A stretch of DNA of 64,000 bases from Anaeromyxobacter diazotrophicus (GCF_013340205.1 NZ_BJTG01000004.1:310001-374000), one strand, 5' to 3'; shown: positions 1-11,008, counted from the first letter of the stretch. Numbers and translations are program-made. The notes: generated by a model from the letters alone, not told the origin.

Positions 1-1
1 C

Positions 2-565
2 AAGGCCGGCACCGGCAAGACGCTGCTCGCCATCGCGGCCGGCCTGCAGAAGGCGATGGAGGAGAGCGTCTACGGCAAGCTGCTCGTCTCGCGGCCCATC
101 TTCCCGCTCGGCCGCGACATCGGCTACCTGCCCGGCGACGTGGAGGAGAAGCTCAACCCCTGGATGCAGCCCATCTTCGACAACGTCGAGTACCTCATGA
201 ACCTGTCGCGCTCCGAGAAGAAGCAGGGGCGCGGCTACCACGAGCTCATCGACCTCGGGATCATGGAGATCGAGCCGCTCACCTACATCCGCGGCCGCTC
301 CATCCCGAACCAGTACATCATCGTGGACGAGGCGCAGAACCTCACGCCGCACGAGGTGAAGACCATCATCACCCGCTGCGGCGACGGGACGAAGATCGTC
401 CTCACCGGCGACCCCTACCAGATCGACAACCCGTACGTGGACGCCACCAACAACGGCCTCATCCACGTCGCCAACCGCTTCAAGAACGAGCGGCTGGCCG
501 GGCACGTCACCATGTCGAAGGGCGAGCGCAGCCCGCTGGCCGAGCTGGCGGCGAACCTGCTGTAG
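2..565 (+). CDS. PhoH-like P-loop ATPase, 5' truncated
   Basis: C-terminal 187 residues of a PhoH-family ATPase; the 5' end lies before the window. The visible protein opens inside the Walker A loop (KAGTGKT). About 100 residues later it has a Walker B (IIVDEAQN, about residues 107-113) and a sensor-like LTGDPYQID. These features and the conserved PhoH segment GRDIGYLPGD identify the family. Members are cytoplasmic ATPases, often linked to RNA metabolism or to toxin-antitoxin style PIN-PhoH fusions. Only the ATPase core is visible, so I cannot tell whether a PIN domain precedes it. The TAG stop is embedded in the first copy of a palindromic repeat that continues downstream. Confidence 0.9.
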   Translation, partial: KAGTGKTLLAIAAGLQKAMEESVYGKLLVSRPIFPLGRDIGYLPGDVEEKLNPWMQPIFDNVEYLMNLSRSEKKQGRGYHELIDLGIMEIEPLTYIRGRSIPNQYIIVDEAQNLTPHEVKTIITRCGDGTKIVLTGDPYQIDNPYVDATNNGLIHVANRFKNERLAGHVTMSKGERSPLAELAANLL

Positions 566-586
566 GGGCGGGGGCCTGTCCCCCGC
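563..586 (+). repeat. Dispersed GC palindrome, copy 1
   Basis: A T-A-GGGGCGGGGG arm, a short loop and a CCCCCGC arm form a hairpin that begins on the phoH stop codon. It belongs to the family found at 595-619, 10985-11008, 41680-41703 and 47958-47981. A 21-bp segment starting at 555 recurs at 587, a 32-bp period, so the end of phoH has been tandemly duplicated together with the repeat. Confidence 0.75.
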
Positions 587-594
587 ACCTGCTG

Positions 595-619
595 TAGGGG
601 CGGGGGCTCGCCCCCCGCC
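595..619 (+). repeat. Dispersed GC palindrome, copy 2
   Basis: This is the second tandem copy of the palindrome, with GGCGGGGG and CCCCCGCC arms around a CTCGC loop. It lies between phoH and the DUF493 gene and could act as a weak terminator or RNA 3' stabiliser. There is no T-tract. Confidence 0.75.
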
Positions 620-648
620 GCCCTCGGCGACGCCGTTATGTTGATCTC

Positions 649-930
649 ATGACCGACGACCCGGGAGCGGCGAGCGGCGTGAAGCTCGACTACCCGCTCG
701 AGTACGAGTTCAAGATCATGGGCCTGGCCGGCGACGACTTCGCCGAGCACGCCCGCCGCCTGGTCGAGCGGGTGGCTGGCGCCGCGCCGCCGGAGCGCGT
801 GAGGGTCCGCGCCAGCGCGGCCGGGAAGTACCACGCGGTGTCGGTGGTGACGGTGCTCGCGAGCGAGGAGCAGCGGCGCGCCGTGTACCTGGCGCTGCAC
901 GAGGATGCGCGGGTCGTGTACTACCTGTGA
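649..930 (+). CDS. DUF493 (YbeD-like) protein
   Basis: Small cytoplasmic protein of 93 residues. The pattern DYPLEYEFKIMG near the N-terminus, a central RVRASAAGKYHAVSVVTVLAS strand region and a C-terminal ARVVYYL match the DUF493/YbeD family, an ACT-like ferredoxin fold of about 90 residues. The molecular role of the family is not firmly established; in E. coli ybeD sits beside lipoate genes. It stands alone here, between phoH and a convergent lipid kinase. ATG is the first start after the repeat region, and no strong ribosome binding site is seen. Confidence 0.8.
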   Translation: MTDDPGAASGVKLDYPLEYEFKIMGLAGDDFAEHARRLVERVAGAAPPERVRVRASAAGKYHAVSVVTVLASEEQRRAVYLALHEDARVVYYL

Positions 931-959
931 ACGGCGGCGGGGCCTCGGGCCCCGCGCCA

Positions 960-2033
960 TCAGTTCACGAGGGTGGGGCGGGGCGGGGTGGGGGTGAAGT
1001 CGATCATCTCCACGCCCGGGGGCGCCAGCGCGAACGTGATCTCCTCGCGCCACCCCTCGGCGTCGCCGCCGATCTGCAGCGGCATGGGCCGGTCGAACTG
1101 TACCTTCACCCGCTCGGCGTGGAAGTCGAGCAGGCCCGGGTTCGTCCACTCGCCCGACCAGATCCGCGGCAGGTTCCACAGCACCGAGGGGACCGAGAGC
1201 CGGGTTGCCACGCGGAGCTGCAGCATGCCCGGGCGCGCCTCCGCGAACGGGAAGGCGCGCATGCCGAAGCCGTAGAACGGCACGGTGCTGGCGGCTGCCA
1301 TCATGCAAGGGCCGGCGTAGAGCGGCTCGCCTTGGCCGACCGGGGCGCCGACCTGCCGGCCCTGGCCGTCGAGGCGGTAGGCGGGGCCGCCCAGGTTGGT
1401 GATCTCGCAGTAGGCGGCGCCGCGCTCCGCGAGGTAGCGCGGCGCGGTGCGCAGCGCGGCCGAGAGCGCGTAGCCCGGTACGCCGACGGAGAGGCGACGG
1501 AGCGCCGTTCCGGAGAGCCGTTGCTTGATCCAGCCGTAGTCGTTGATGACGGCGGCGTCGACGCCCACGCCGGCGAAGGGCGTCCGCTTGCCGTCGCAGG
1601 CGAGGAGCTGCACGCGCCGCACGCGCTGCGCCGCGCCGGTGGCGAAGGCGGCCAGCTCCTCCACGTGGGCCGACGGGCGGGCGCCGACCACGCCCGCGAC
1701 CGCGTTCCCGGTCCCGAGCGCCAGCACGCCGAAGCGCGGCGCCTGGACGCCGCGGCGCTCGGCCCCATCGAGGATGTGGTTCACCCAGCCGACGAAGGTG
1801 CCGTCGCCGCCGCCGGTGAATACCGTCTTGTAGCCGCGCGTCACGACCGCCTCGGCGATGTCGTGCGCCTCGGTGGCCGAGCGGGAGAAGAAGAGGTCGT
1901 CCTCGGGGACGATGCGCTGCAGGGACGCCCGCAGGGCGGTGTCCACCTGCCTCGCGTTCGCGTTGAGGAGCACGGCGAAGCCCGGCCGGGTGGCCGGGGT
2001 GCTCCTCATCCGAAGTGCGGAGTACGTCATCAT
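960..2033 (-). CDS. Diacylglycerol/lipid kinase family protein
   Basis: Protein of 357 residues with the DAGK catalytic domain. It has the phosphate-binding GGGDGT motif (residues 74-79), then a LALGTGNA segment typical of YegS/DgkB-type lipid kinases, and a C-terminal beta-sandwich region. These soluble enzymes phosphorylate diacylglycerol or related membrane lipids at the inner membrane face. The exact substrate cannot be read from the sequence. I chose the ATG at 2033 because AGGAG lies 8 nt upstream. An in-frame ATG at 2102 would add 23 residues of low plausibility. It is transcribed toward the DUF493 gene and divergently from dnaK. Confidence 0.85.
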   Translation of the reverse strand: MMTYSALRMRSTPATRPGFAVLLNANARQVDTALRASLQRIVPEDDLFFSRSATEAHDIAEAVVTRGYKTVFTGGGDGTFVGWVNHILDGAERRGVQAPRFGVLALGTGNAVAGVVGARPSAHVEELAAFATGAAQRVRRVQLLACDGKRTPFAGVGVDAAVINDYGWIKQRLSGTALRRLSVGVPGYALSAALRTAPRYLAERGAAYCEITNLGGPAYRLDGQGRQVGAPVGQGEPLYAGPCMMAAASTVPFYGFGMRAFPFAEARPGMLQLRVATRLSVPSVLWNLPRIWSGEWTNPGLLDFHAERVKVQFDRPMPLQIGGDAEGWREEITFALAPPGVEMIDFTPTPPRPTLVN

Positions 2034-2200
2034 CGAGGCGTCTCCTGTCCCGTGGTGCCGGTATGACGACCGCGCCACGGTCCTGAGCAAGCCGGGTGCC
2101 ACGGCGCGTCATCCGGGCTATCCCCTCGACATTCCGATTGATGGCCGGCAAGAAAGGTGCTCCCTTGTGGGTGCGGCATTGCGTCGGGAGGGTGCCAACT

Positions 2201-2216
2201 GCGTAGCGCGCTACGC
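2201..2216. promoter_or_regulatory. Perfect 16-bp palindrome upstream of dnaK
   Basis: GCGTAGCGCGCTACGC is its own reverse complement. It sits about 36 bp before the candidate dnaK -35 element, in the spacer divergent from the lipid kinase. Its position suggests an operator. It does not match the CIRCE/HrcA element. Confidence 0.4.
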
Positions 2217-2252
2217 GGCTCGGCCGTCCGCCAGGCGGCGAGCCGAGCGCGT

Positions 2253-2280
2253 TTGACACCCCGATCCGCGGACTTAGGTT
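2253..2280 (+). promoter_or_regulatory. Candidate dnaK promoter
   Basis: A perfect TTGACA (2253-2258), a 16-nt spacer and a weak TAGGTT -10 (2275-2280) end 24 nt before the dnaK start. The -35 is strong and the -10 is poor. This would suit a housekeeping or heat-shock type holoenzyme, but the assignment is tentative. Confidence 0.45.
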
Positions 2281-2304
2281 GCCCCCGTCAGGAGGATTTC
2301 CCAC

Positions 2305-4209
<1,905 letters not shown>

Positions 4210-4233
4210 CGCCCCCGCGGCGCCGGAGCGCTG

Positions 4234-4269
4234 GGAACGCCCGCGGTCCACCCGGATCGCGGGCGTTCC
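4234..4269 (+). terminator. Hairpin downstream of dnaK
   Basis: Perfect 12-bp stem (GGAACGCCCGCG with CGCGGGCGTTCC) and a 12-nt loop, 24 nt after the dnaK stop. It has no clear T-tract, which is common in high-GC genomes, so it is a probable terminator or mRNA 3' end. Confidence 0.6.
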
Positions 4270-4409
4270 TGCGTCTGGTGCGTCGCGCGCGACGCACCGG
4301 GTGGGGTGAGGTGCGACGTGCACCCACTGAGTCCCGTTGTCGCGTGGCCCCGCGCCCTCCTTCACGGTGAGGCAAACCCGTCTATCATCGCGTCCGGGGA
4401 GATCGGGAC

Positions 4410-5126
4410 ATGACGCTCGCAGACGACGCGGTGGGCCGGGCCGCCGATGGCTTCGAGGGGGGGGTGGCGGGCCTCGGCCTGTCCGATCTGCTCCAGCTCA
4501 ACGCGCAGAACCGCTTCTCGGGCTGCTTCCGCATCGAGCACGAGGGCGCGCTGGGCGTCATCTTCTTCCGCGACGGCGAGATCGTGCACGCCGAGCGCGG
4601 CGAGCTGGTCGGGGAGGAGGCCTTCCGCGAGATCCTGGCCTGGCCGCGCGGCCGGTTCAGCGTCGAGCCGAACGTGGTCGCCGCCCGGCGCACCCTCCAC
4701 AAGAGCTGCGAGCACCTCCTCATCGACGCGCTGCGCGTGGTGGACGAGCGGCGCTCCGGGCGCGCCCCCGCGGCCGCGCCGCCGCCCGCGGCCGCAGGCG
4801 GGGCGAGCGCCGCCGTCGAGGCGGCGCGCCGGGTGCCCGGGGTGGCGGAGGCGGTGCTGGTCACGCGGGACGGCAAGCGCGCCAGCGAGGGCGGCTACGA
4901 GGCGGAGGTCGTGGCGGGTCAGGCCTGCTACGTCGCGATGATGGCCGCCGAGCTGGGCGCGCTGTTCCAGGCGGGCGAGCTCCGCTCGGTCGCCGTCCAG
5001 GGCGCGCGCCGGCACCTGCTCCTGCTGGCGGGCAAGGCGCAGTCGCTGGCGGTGGTGGTCCGGGCCGATCACGAGCTGGGCTCCGTCGAGGCCGGCGTGC
5101 GCGCCGCCCTCGTCAAGGGCCGCTGA
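4410..5126 (+). CDS. DUF4388 and Roadblock/LC7 domain protein
   Basis: Protein of 238 residues with two parts. The first ~95 residues are a DUF4388/PATAN-type module (GLSDLLQLNAQNRFSGCFRIEHEGALGVIFFRDGEIVHAERG). A Pro/Ala linker follows, then from about residue 130 a Roadblock/LC7-like fold (RRVPGVAEAVLVTRDGKRASEGGYEAEV). In deltaproteobacteria such proteins sit in small-GTPase and polarity signalling, because Roadblock proteins such as MglB act as GTPase regulators. No GTPase is adjacent, so the partner is unknown. It is the first gene of a three-gene operon with a second Roadblock protein and a Cache-HAMP sensor. The PATAN/Roadblock assignment is by motif resemblance. Confidence 0.75.
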   Translation: MTLADDAVGRAADGFEGGVAGLGLSDLLQLNAQNRFSGCFRIEHEGALGVIFFRDGEIVHAERGELVGEEAFREILAWPRGRFSVEPNVVAARRTLHKSCEHLLIDALRVVDERRSGRAPAAAPPPAAAGGASAAVEAARRVPGVAEAVLVTRDGKRASEGGYEAEVVAGQACYVAMMAAELGALFQAGELRSVAVQGARRHLLLLAGKAQSLAVVVRADHELGSVEAGVRAALVKGR

Positions 5127-5142
5127 ACGGGGAGGGGTGGCC

Positions 5143-5724
5143 ATGCACGAGCTCCTGGCGCAGCTCAACGCGGTCCCCGGGGTGGTGGGGAGCCTCCTCT
5201 GCGACGGGGAGGGGCAGCTCCTCGCCCAGGCCTTCCCACCGGCGGTGGACCCGGCGCAGGCCGAGCGCGCGGCCGCGGTCCTGGCGGCGCGCGCCCCCGG
5301 CCTGGAGGCGGCGGTGGGCAAGGCGGCGCTGGCCGACTTCCGCTTCGCCGGCGCGCGGGTGGTGGTGAAGGGGCTCGAGGGCGGCGGTCAGCTCCTCTTC
5401 CTGTGCGCGCCCAGCATCAACCTGCCGTTCCTCACCATGTCGGCCTCGAGCGTGGTCAAGAAGCTCGAGCGCGCCGTGCGCGAGCGCCCCGGCCGCCCCG
5501 GCGCGGGGGCGCTCCACCGCGCGGTCCAGCGCGTGGACGAGCTCATCCTGCGGAGCGGCGGCGACCGCTTCAAGCTGCGCGGACAGATCGCCCTCAAGGC
5601 GGGCTTCGCGCTCGACCTCGTCGACCCCGACAGCCCCGACGACCCCGACAAGCTGAAGAAGCTCGAGGCGGCCGCGACCGCCGTGCTGGGCCAGCCCTTC
5701 CGTGCCGGAGATCCCACCCCATGA
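5143..5724 (+). CDS. Roadblock/LC7 domain protein (MglB-like)
   Basis: Cytoplasmic protein of 193 residues. The N-terminal ~110 residues have the Roadblock/LC7 pattern (LLAQLNAVPGVVGSLLCDGEGQLLAQ, then a second sheet ending LLFLCAPSINLPFLTMSASSVVKKLE). A C-terminal helical extension contains DSPDDPDKLKKLEAAA. I chose the ATG at 5143, with GGAGGGG 6 nt upstream, over an in-frame GTG at 5137 that overlaps this ribosome binding site. Its stop overlaps the next start by 4 nt (ATGA), so it is translationally coupled to the sensor gene. It is likely a regulatory partner of a small Ras-like GTPase encoded elsewhere, which is an inference from the family. Confidence 0.7.
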   Translation: MHELLAQLNAVPGVVGSLLCDGEGQLLAQAFPPAVDPAQAERAAAVLAARAPGLEAAVGKAALADFRFAGARVVVKGLEGGGQLLFLCAPSINLPFLTMSASSVVKKLERAVRERPGRPGAGALHRAVQRVDELILRSGGDRFKLRGQIALKAGFALDLVDPDSPDDPDKLKKLEAAATAVLGQPFRAGDPTP

Positions 5725-6920
5725 AGAGCCTCTCCATCCGCGTGAAGCTGGTCGTGTCCGTGGTCCTCATCTTGAGCGCCTCCGGGCTGGCCAGCGCCGG
5801 GCTCGTGCGCGCGCTCTACGCGCGGGCCGTCCGGAGCGCCTCCGAGGACGCGCTCCGCTCCGCCTCCACCGCCTACGAGGACCTCGAGCGCAACGACGTC
5901 GAGAAGCTCTCGACCGTGCTCGACACCCTCGTCCTCAACCCGGCCATCCGGGAGGCGTTCGCGGCCAAGGACCGCGAGCGGCTCGCCGCCGTGACCGCGC
6001 CCATCCACCACGCGCTCAAGGCGGAGCACGGCATCGGGCACTGGAACTTCGTCGAGCCCGAGACCCGCAAGATGTTCTTCCGCCCTCACCTCCCGGCCAA
6101 GTTCGGGGACGTGATCGAGCGGCAGGGCCTCCTCCGCGCCATGGCGCGGCAGGAGACCTCGGCCGGCAAGGAGCTCGGCAAGAGCGAGTTCGCCCTCCGC
6201 GTGGGGCGGCCGTTCGTCGTCGACGGCAAGCTCATCGGGTACATGGAGCTCGGGGAGGGCATCCAGCACTTCCTCGGCAAGATGAAGGCGCAGACCGGGA
6301 ACGACTTCGCCATGTTCATCGCGAAGCGCTTCATCGACCAGGGCGAGTGGGCGCGCACCCGCGGCGCGGAGCGCAACGGCTGGGACGACTGGCCGGAGGT
6401 GGTGGTGGTGAACAGCACGACCGCCGACCCCATCGTCGACGCGTCGGCCATCGCAGGCGGCGGCGGCGCCAGCCAGATCCTCAGCGAGGAGGGCCGGGGC
6501 GGCGCCGCCTTCGTCCGCGGCGTGGTGCCGGTGCGCGACGCCTCGGGCACGGTGGTGGGCGGGCTGGTGGTGCGGCACGACATCAGCGCCCTCAACGCGG
6601 GGATGCGCGCCAGCCTGGTGCAGGCGCTCGCCTTCGTGGTGGCCCTCGCCCTCGTCGCCTGCGGCCTCATCTTCCTGCTGGTGGAGCGCCTCATCTTCGG
6701 CCGCCTGCGCCGCATGACCGGGACCATGGAGGACCTGTCGGTGCGGCTCGCCGGCGGCGACTACGGCGTCGGGGCGGCGGTGGTGGCGACGAACGACGAC
6801 GAGATCGGCCGGTTCGAGCGGTTCTTCGGCGAGTTCCTGGCCCTGGTGGGGAACACGCTGCGCGCGCTGGCCGACCGCAAGCAGGCGGCGCGGCAGGTGG
6901 GCCGCCCCCCCGCCGCCTGA
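5721..6920 (+). CDS. Cache-HAMP membrane sensor lacking an output domain
   Basis: Protein of 399 residues. One N-terminal transmembrane helix (about residues 10-32) is followed by a periplasmic region of about 260 residues resembling double-Cache sensors (GIGHWNFVEPETRKMFFRPHLP, VDGKLIGYMELGEGIQHFLGKMK). A second membrane helix (about 300-325) and a HAMP-like segment follow, and the protein stops shortly after that. No histidine kinase, methyl-accepting, GGDEF or phosphatase domain follows. The signal must therefore pass to a separate protein, plausibly the Roadblock proteins whose genes precede it with a 4-nt overlap. The ATG at 5721 overlaps the preceding stop. Confidence 0.75.
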   Translation: MKSLSIRVKLVVSVVLILSASGLASAGLVRALYARAVRSASEDALRSASTAYEDLERNDVEKLSTVLDTLVLNPAIREAFAAKDRERLAAVTAPIHHALKAEHGIGHWNFVEPETRKMFFRPHLPAKFGDVIERQGLLRAMARQETSAGKELGKSEFALRVGRPFVVDGKLIGYMELGEGIQHFLGKMKAQTGNDFAMFIAKRFIDQGEWARTRGAERNGWDDWPEVVVVNSTTADPIVDASAIAGGGGASQILSEEGRGGAAFVRGVVPVRDASGTVVGGLVVRHDISALNAGMRASLVQALAFVVALALVACGLIFLLVERLIFGRLRRMTGTMEDLSVRLAGGDYGVGAAVVATNDDEIGRFERFFGEFLALVGNTLRALADRKQAARQVGRPPAA

Positions 6921-7008
6921 CGGAGCGCCCCGGCGCGGGACCCGCGGCCCGCGCCGGCGCCGCGAGCGCGCGCTGGCGCCGCCGCCCCGGCGGCCCTACC
7001 ATCCGGCG

Positions 7009-7953
7009 GTGCACCTCACCATCCTCAGCCGCTCCAGCGCCATCTACACCACCCGGCGGCTCGTCGAGGCGGCGCGCGCGCGCGGTCACCGCGCGCGCGT
7101 GCTCGACCCGGTGCAGGTCGAGATGGGGCTCGGCGGCACGGCTCCGGCGCTGTACCACCGACGCGCGCCCTTCCCGCGCACCGACGTGGTCATCCCCCGC
7201 ATCGCGCTCTCCGTGAACCAGTACGGGCTGGCGGTGGTGAACCAGCTGCAGCTGCTCGGGGTGACCGTCCTCAACTCGGCGCAGGGCATCTCCGCCTCCC
7301 GCAACAAGATGCGCTGCCTGCAGCTCCTCGCCGGGCGCGGCATCGGCGTGCCGCTCACGGTCATGGCGAGCGACGCCTCCGGCCTGAAGGACATGGTGAA
7401 GCACGTCGGGGGCCTGCCGGTGCTGGTGAAGCTGGTCGCGCAGAGCGAGAAGACCGGGCTCATGATCTGCGAGTCGTTGCCCTCGCTCGAGGCCGCGCTG
7501 GAGGCGATCCTGGGCCTCGGGCAGAACATCGTGGTGCAGCAGTACGTGAAGGGGGCGCGCGGCCGCGACCTGCGCGCCTTCGTGGTGGGCGGCCGGGTGG
7601 TGGCGGCGCTGCGGCGCCGGCCGCGCGCGGGCCGCTTCGCGCGCACGCTGGCCCGGGGCGCGCGCATCGAGGCGTGCCGGCTGCCGCTGGAGGACGCGCG
7701 GGTGGCCGTCGAGACGGCGCGGGTGGTGGGCCTCGAGGTGTGCGCCGTCGACATGCTCGAGGTGAAGGGCGGCCCGCTCGTGTTCGAGGTGAACAGCTCG
7801 CCCGGGCTGCGCGAGGCGGAGGAGGCGTGCGGCGTGGACGTCGCGGCCGCGATCGTGGCGCGGGCCGAGGAGCTCCGCGCGGCCCGCCCGGCGCCGCTGG
7901 GGCTCGCCCGCGGCCGGCGCGGCGCGGCGCCCCGGCGGGCCCAGCTGCCGTGA
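7009..7953 (+). CDS. RimK-like ATP-grasp ligase
   Basis: Protein of 314 residues with the RimK-type ATP-grasp layout. It has an N-terminal pre-ATP domain (ILSRSSAIYTTRRLVEAARARGH; VVIPRIALSVNQYGLAVVNQLQLLGV), then a segment starting ISASRNKMRCLQLLAGRGIGVPLT, a glycine-rich loop and the metal-binding FEVNSSPGL near residue 263. RimK adds glutamates to ribosomal protein S6, and relatives make other amide or poly-glutamate bonds, so the substrate here is uncertain. The Arg/Ala-rich C-terminal tail looks disordered. The start is GTG at 7009 without a strong Shine-Dalgarno sequence. Confidence 0.8.
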   Translation: MHLTILSRSSAIYTTRRLVEAARARGHRARVLDPVQVEMGLGGTAPALYHRRAPFPRTDVVIPRIALSVNQYGLAVVNQLQLLGVTVLNSAQGISASRNKMRCLQLLAGRGIGVPLTVMASDASGLKDMVKHVGGLPVLVKLVAQSEKTGLMICESLPSLEAALEAILGLGQNIVVQQYVKGARGRDLRAFVVGGRVVAALRRRPRAGRFARTLARGARIEACRLPLEDARVAVETARVVGLEVCAVDMLEVKGGPLVFEVNSSPGLREAEEACGVDVAAAIVARAEELRAARPAPLGLARGRRGAAPRRAQLP

Positions 7954-8009
7954 ATAGTTGGGGTCCCCGGGCCGTCTCTGCTATGGAAGCGCAGATGGAG
8001 GTCCTGCCC

Positions 8010-8444
8010 ATGCGTTCGCTCCGCCCGCTCGCCCTGGCCGCGCTCTGCGCGCTCGCCGCGCCCGCGCTGGCCGCCGACCCGGGCGCCGAGGCCGCCCGCG
8101 CCTACGCGCTCGACACGTCCGCCTCGACCGCCGCGGTGCAGGCGGGCCAGCCCGGCAAGCTCGTGGTGGTGATCCGCCCCACCGCGCCCGGCTGGCACGT
8201 CCACCCGCAGGCGCCGCTCAAGATCCGGTTCGAGGCGCCGCCGGTGCTGAAGCTCGAGAAGAGCGAGCTGGGGCGGCGCGACGCCGTCGACGCCAAGGCC
8301 GACGCGCCGCGCTTCGAGGCGCCCTTCGTGGCCTCGGCGGCGGGGGTGCAGGAGGCGAAGGCCAACGTCGACTTCTTCATCTGCAGCGACCAGGCCTGCG
8401 TGAAGCAGACGCGCACCGTGCCCATCCCGGTCACCGTGAGGTGA
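8010..8444 (+). CDS. Secreted DsbD-alpha-like protein
   Basis: Protein of 144 residues with a clear Sec signal peptide (MRSLRPLALAALCALAAPALA, cleavage after AxA). The mature domain is an immunoglobulin-like sheet with WHVHPQ and a C-terminal pair Cys125-Cys130 (ICSDQAC). This resembles the N-terminal domain of DsbD, which carries electrons from the membrane to periplasmic thiol partners. It stands alone here, without the DsbD membrane domain. I chose the ATG at 8010, because GGAGG lies 8 nt upstream, over ATGs at 7983 and 7995. Its stop overlaps the rlmB GTG start. Confidence 0.7.
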   Translation: MRSLRPLALAALCALAAPALAADPGAEAARAYALDTSASTAAVQAGQPGKLVVVIRPTAPGWHVHPQAPLKIRFEAPPVLKLEKSELGRRDAVDAKADAPRFEAPFVASAAGVQEAKANVDFFICSDQACVKQTRTVPIPVTVR

Positions 8445-9202
8445 GGACCCTCTACGGGGTGAACCCCGTCCGCGAGCTCCTGCGGGCGGGCGGCGACGTG
8501 CCGGCCGAGCTGTGGCTGACCAGCGGCGAGCGGAGCCGCGCCCTGTCCGAGCTGGCCGAGGCCGCCCGCGCGCGGGGGGCGAAGGTGCGCGAGGCGCCGC
8601 GCGACAAGCTCGACCGCCTGGCCGGGACGGACCGCCACCAGGGCGTGGTGGCGGTGGTCTCGGACTACCGCTACCGCGAGCTCGACGAGCTGCTCGAGGC
8701 CGCCCGGGCGGCCGGCGCGCCCCCGCTGCTGGTGGTGCTGGACGGCATCGAGGACCCGCAGAACCTGGGCGCGGTCATCCGCTCGGCGCACGCGCTCGGC
8801 GCGCACGGGGTGGTCATCCCCAAGGACCGCGCCGCCGGGGTGACGCCCGCCGCCGCCAAGGCGTCGGCCGGCGCCGTCGAGCACTGCCCGGTGGCCCGCG
8901 TCACGAACCTCGCCCAGGCGCTGGAGCGGCTCAAGGAGGCGGGGGTGTGGACGGTGGCCACCGACGCCGCCGCCGAGGAGTCCATCGCCGAGGTGGACCT
9001 CACCGTGCCGACCGCGCTCGTCATCGGCTCGGAAGGGGGCGGAGTGAGGCCGCTGGTGCGGCGCACCTGCGACCGCGTGGCGCGCATCCCGATGCAGGGA
9101 AAGGTGGGCAGCCTCAACGCCTCGGCCTCCGCCGCCATCGCGCTCTACGAGGTCCTGCGGCAGCGCGGCCGCGCGAAAAATCCTGCGGCACCTCGCGCTT
9201 GA
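8441..9202 (+). CDS. rlmB: 23S rRNA Gm2251 2'-O-methyltransferase RlmB
   Basis: SpoU/TrmH-class SAM-dependent methyltransferase of 253 residues, the usual RlmB size. The substrate-binding N-terminal domain starts TLYGVNPVRELL. The catalytic knot domain has the SPOUT motifs LDGIEDPQNLGAVIRSAHA, IGSEGGGVRP and MQGKVGSLNASASAAI. It methylates a 23S rRNA guanosine in the peptidyl-transferase region. The GTG start overlaps the preceding TGA (GTGA). The tRNA promoter -35 overlaps its stop codon. Confidence 0.92.
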   Translation: MRTLYGVNPVRELLRAGGDVPAELWLTSGERSRALSELAEAARARGAKVREAPRDKLDRLAGTDRHQGVVAVVSDYRYRELDELLEAARAAGAPPLLVVLDGIEDPQNLGAVIRSAHALGAHGVVIPKDRAAGVTPAAAKASAGAVEHCPVARVTNLAQALERLKEAGVWTVATDAAAEESIAEVDLTVPTALVIGSEGGGVRPLVRRTCDRVARIPMQGKVGSLNASASAAIALYEVLRQRGRAKNPAAPRA

Positions 9203-9227
9203 CAAGGGCGGGCAGGGGGGCTAGAAA
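9199..9227 (+). promoter_or_regulatory. Promoter of the tRNA-tuf operon
   Basis: TTGACA (9199-9204), a 17-nt spacer and TAGAAA (9222-9227), roughly 80 nt before tRNA-Thr. It is one of the best sigma-70 matches in the window and overlaps the rlmB stop codon. Confidence 0.75.
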
Positions 9228-9310
9228 CCGCCGCTCTACGTGGGTCGTAGGGCGGCACGGATCTGTTCTCGGCGGTGGTGGCGGCCGCGCCGCGCGGGTG
9301 CCGGGTTCGG

Positions 9311-9386
9311 GCTGGCGTAGCTCAGCTGGTAGAGCAGCTGCCTTGTAAGCAGCAGGTCGCGGGTTCGAGTCCCACCGCCAGCTCCA
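9311..9386 (+). tRNA. tRNA-Thr(TGT)
   Basis: 76 nt. The acceptor GCTGGCG pairs with CGCCAGC. The anticodon arm GCTGC-CTTGTAA-GCAGC gives anticodon TGT, and the T-loop is GGTTCGAGTCC. CCA is encoded. It is the first of the Thr-Tyr-Gly-Thr array, the same order as the E. coli thrU-tyrU-glyT-thrT-tufB operon. Confidence 0.97.
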
Positions 9387-9428
9387 GTTCACGGGTGGCG
9401 GAGGGCAGGGCGAGAGTGAGAAGGAGTC

Positions 9429-9514
9429 GGAGGGGTTCCCGAGCGGCCAAAGGGAGCAGACTGTAAATCTGCCGGCTTACGCCTTCGGTGGTTCGAATCC
9501 ACCCCCCTCCACCA
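9429..9514 (+). tRNA. tRNA-Tyr(GTA)
   Basis: 86-nt class II tRNA with a long variable arm. The acceptor GGAGGGG pairs with CCCCTCC. The anticodon loop CTGTAAA gives GTA. CCA is encoded. Confidence 0.97.
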
Positions 9515-9539
9515 GTGTCACCTTGAAGGAGTCGAGAAG

Positions 9540-9618
<79 letters not shown>

Positions 9619-9646
9619 GTGAGAACGCAGCACGAGAAAGGAACAG

Positions 9647-9722
<76 letters not shown>

Positions 9723-9759
9723 GTTTTCAGCGAGCAGCGCCGCACACCGGGGAGCGCAC

Positions 9760-10950
<1,191 letters not shown>

Positions 10951-10954
10951 GGGC

Positions 10955-10974
10955 GCGGGGCCGAGCGGCCCCGC
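10955..10974 (+). terminator. Hairpin after tuf
   Basis: 8-bp stem GCGGGGCC/GGCCCCGC with a GAGC loop just after the tuf stop. There is no T-tract, so it is either a transcript 3' end or a processing structure before rpmG. Confidence 0.4.
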
Positions 10975-10984
10975 CAACCGCTGG

Positions 10985-11008
10985 TAGGGCGGGGGCTCGT
11001 CCCCCGCC
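10985..11008 (+). repeat. Dispersed GC palindrome, copy 3
   Basis: 24-bp element starting TAG, with arms GGCGGGGG and CCCCCGCC around CTCGT. It lies in the tuf-rpmG spacer and is identical base for base to the reverse complement of the copy at 47958-47981. Confidence 0.8.

Noticed and set aside
2103-2304. CIRCE/HrcA element upstream of dnaK
   Set aside because: No TTAGCACTC-N9-GAGTGCTAA-like sequence is present; only an unrelated GC palindrome.
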